A DNA stretch of 9,770 nt from Myxococcales bacterium. GTDB lineage: Bacteria > Myxococcota > Bradymonadia > UBA7976 > UBA1532. The stretch is taken from NCBI GenBank assembly GCA_020430675.1, contig JAGQJJ010000092.1, forward strand, positions 1 through 9,770. The letters run 5' to 3'. Of this stretch, positions 8,819 to 9,770 are shown in pieces. The notes beneath the pieces are model-generated. The model was not told where the DNA came from. It did no database searches and saw only the letters and a list, made by a program, of their open reading frames with translations. The first letter of the stretch is position 1, and the number at the start of each line of letters is the position of its first letter. The position numbers were made by a program, and so were the translations under genes.

Positions 8819-8853
8819 GCCGGTCCCCGAGCCCAACGCCCGGGGGGACCGGC
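8819..8853 (-). other. Perfect 10-bp hairpin in the lipoprotein mRNA leader
   Basis: The arms gccggtcccc (8819-8828) and ggggaccggc (8844-8853) are perfectly complementary, with a 15-nt loop. The hairpin lies between the predicted transcription start (near 8858) and the ribosome site (8812-8806). It could stabilise the mRNA or modulate translation. No U-tract follows, so a terminator is unlikely. Confidence 0.5.
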
Positions 8854-8864
8854 AGAATCGGCGC

Positions 8865-8894
8865 ATGCTAATGATCCGCCTTCGCCGGCGTCAA
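8865..8894 (-). promoter_or_regulatory. Candidate sigma-70 promoter of the lipoprotein operon
   Basis: On the minus strand TTGACG (8894-8889, 5/6) is followed after 18 bases by TAGCAT (8870-8865, 4/6). Transcription would start near 8858, giving a leader of about 58 nt. The surrounding DNA is less GC-rich than the genes. Confidence 0.5.
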
Positions 8895-8968
8895 GAAGGT
8901 TGGCCGGCCGAATTCCCTGTACGGCGACCCGCTTTCTTGGTGTCGAATTGCTTCACGTTTCGCTTGCG

Positions 8969-8997
8969 TTGCCGCTCGCCCGGCCGGTTGCTACCCT
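8969..8997 (+). promoter_or_regulatory. Candidate promoter of the zinc-ribbon/GYF gene
   Basis: TTGCCG (8969-8974, 4/6) is followed after 17 bases by TACCCT (8992-8997) with an extended TGC before it. The leader would be about 23 nt. It lies back to back with the lipoprotein promoter, leaving about 74 bp between their -35 elements. Confidence 0.3.
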
Positions 8998-9025
8998 ACC
9001 GCTTCCCGGACGCCTTGGATCGCCT

Positions 9026-9770
9026 GTGAAGTTCAACTGTGAACAATGCGGCACGCGCTACACCATCGCCGACGAGCGGGTGCGCCGAAAGGTGCTGAAG
9101 ATTCGCTGCAAGGTCTGCGAGTCGGTCATCACCGTGCGAGGGGACGAGCCGGCCGCAAACGAGCGGTCGGGCGGGGCCAACGCGCCTGAAGACCCGCTGG
9201 CCCCGGTCGCCGAGGTCGAGTGGTACGCCGCGCCCGAGGATGAGCAGCTCGGGCCGTTCCCATTTGAGCAGATTCGCCACATGGTCACCCGCGGCGAGAT
9301 CACGCCCGACACCCTGGTGTGGAACGAGGCGATGCCGGACTGGCGGCCGGCGATCAAGGTGGAAGAGGTCGCCACCCTGCTCCTGAACCTGAACGCGCGG
9401 GAGCAGGAGCCGACCCGGCCGCTGCGCTACGAGGACCGAATCGACTCGTCGTCGCTGGTCAAAGCGGCGATGACCTACGCGCCCGAGATCGCGCCCGAGC
9501 CCAGCCTTCCGCCGCCCGCGCTGGCGCCGATCGGCCCAATCGGCCCGGTCGCCGAGAGGCCAGCGCAAGCGGCGCTGTTCCCCAGACCGATTCACGACGA
9601 CCGCCCCACGCTCGCGCAGCCCACGCTCGCCCAACCGACGATCGGCGGGTTTGCGATGGACGCCGACGGCCTGCCGGCCGAGCAGCCGGCGGCGGCGGGC
9701 GAGTCGGGCGGGCGCTTCTGGTTGTGGTTGTTTGTCGGCCTGCTCGCGCTCGGCGCCTTCGGGATTGGCG
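9026..9770 (+). CDS. Zinc-ribbon (MJ0042-type) / GYF_2 membrane protein, 3' end outside window
   Basis: The reading frame opens with GTG at 9026 and runs off the window edge after 248 codons without a stop. Residues 1-38 form a zinc ribbon with C5, C8, C28 and C31, ending in CKVCESVITVRG. This fits the MJ0042 family, whose start MKFxCxxCxTRYxIADE is characteristic and supports this start even though only a weak GGA precedes it. Residues 66-119 (EWY...GPFPFEQIRHMV...DTLVWNEAMPDWRP) fit GYF_2 (DUF4339), a putative protein-protein interaction domain. A Pro-rich linker (about 125-225) follows, with a near-exact LAQPT duplication. The fragment ends in a hydrophobic helix (FWLWLFVGLLALGAFGIG), so the N-terminal domains are probably cytoplasmic and membrane-tethered. 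Such proteins are common in Myxococcota; the role of this one is unknown. Confidence 0.85.
   Translation, partial: MKFNCEQCGTRYTIADERVRRKVLKIRCKVCESVITVRGDEPAANERSGGANAPEDPLAPVAEVEWYAAPEDEQLGPFPFEQIRHMVTRGEITPDTLVWNEAMPDWRPAIKVEEVATLLLNLNAREQEPTRPLRYEDRIDSSSLVKAAMTYAPEIAPEPSLPPPALAPIGPIGPVAERPAQAALFPRPIHDDRPTLAQPTLAQPTIGGFAMDADGLPAEQPAAAGESGGRFWLWLFVGLLALGAFGIG

Noticed and set aside
8801..8866. Longer form of the lipoprotein starting at 8866
   Set aside because: It would put 22 polar residues before the signal peptide, begin inside the predicted -10 element, and ignore the strong ribosome site before 8800.
8892..8939. Inverted repeat caagaa / ttcttg and the palindrome ggccggcc in the divergent region
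   Set aside because: The six-base arms are 36 bases apart and the palindrome is expected by chance in GC-rich DNA. Neither is strong enough to call an operator.
8799..9029. A 76-codon plus-strand frame across the divergent intergenic region
   Set aside because: It covers the candidate promoters and the leader hairpin, has no recognisable sequence, and its stop overlaps the better supported GTG start at 9026.

Overview
The window looks like a chromosomal segment of a high-GC Gram-negative bacterium, most likely a myxobacterium or relative (Myxococcota, former Deltaproteobacteria). This is inferred from three things: a MYXO-CTERM-type C-terminus (Cys, hydrophobic segment, Arg cluster) on one secreted protein, a lipoprotein very rich in cysteine beside it, and a zinc-ribbon plus GYF_2 membrane protein of a type common in that phylum. 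Strong third-position GC bias produces many long shadow reading frames. I see no insertion sequence, CRISPR array, tRNA, rRNA or phage gene.

Left half (plus strand, 70-5296): an ECF-type RNA polymerase sigma factor (70-684); a membrane-anchored DUF547 protein (750-1553); a receiver-domain protein with a degenerate phosphorylation pocket and a conserved C-terminal helix (1700-2518); and valyl-tRNA synthetase valS (2624-5296). The sigma and DUF547 genes are 65 bp apart and may be co-transcribed. The receiver gene has its own candidate promoter(s). A GC-rich hairpin lies in the 105-bp gap before valS.

Right half (minus strand, 8800-5250): a two-gene unit for cell-surface proteins. The first gene encodes a 659-residue lipoprotein with 69 cysteines. 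The second starts 8 nt after the first one's stop and encodes a zincin-like secreted protein whose expected HExxH motif reads QEIGH and which ends in a MYXO-CTERM-type sorting signal. Its last 47 bp overlap the 3' end of valS on the other strand. A sigma-70-like promoter and a leader hairpin precede the lipoprotein gene.

Far right (plus strand, 9026 to the window edge): the start of a zinc-ribbon/GYF_2/transmembrane protein, transcribed divergently from the lipoprotein gene across a 225-bp intergenic region.

The window combines a housekeeping gene (valS), signalling genes (sigma factor, receiver, zinc-ribbon/GYF_2 protein) and an envelope-protein operon. The best candidate for something under-described is the pair made of the disulfide-rich lipoprotein and the QExxH MYXO-CTERM protein. 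No gap between genes exceeds 300 bases.
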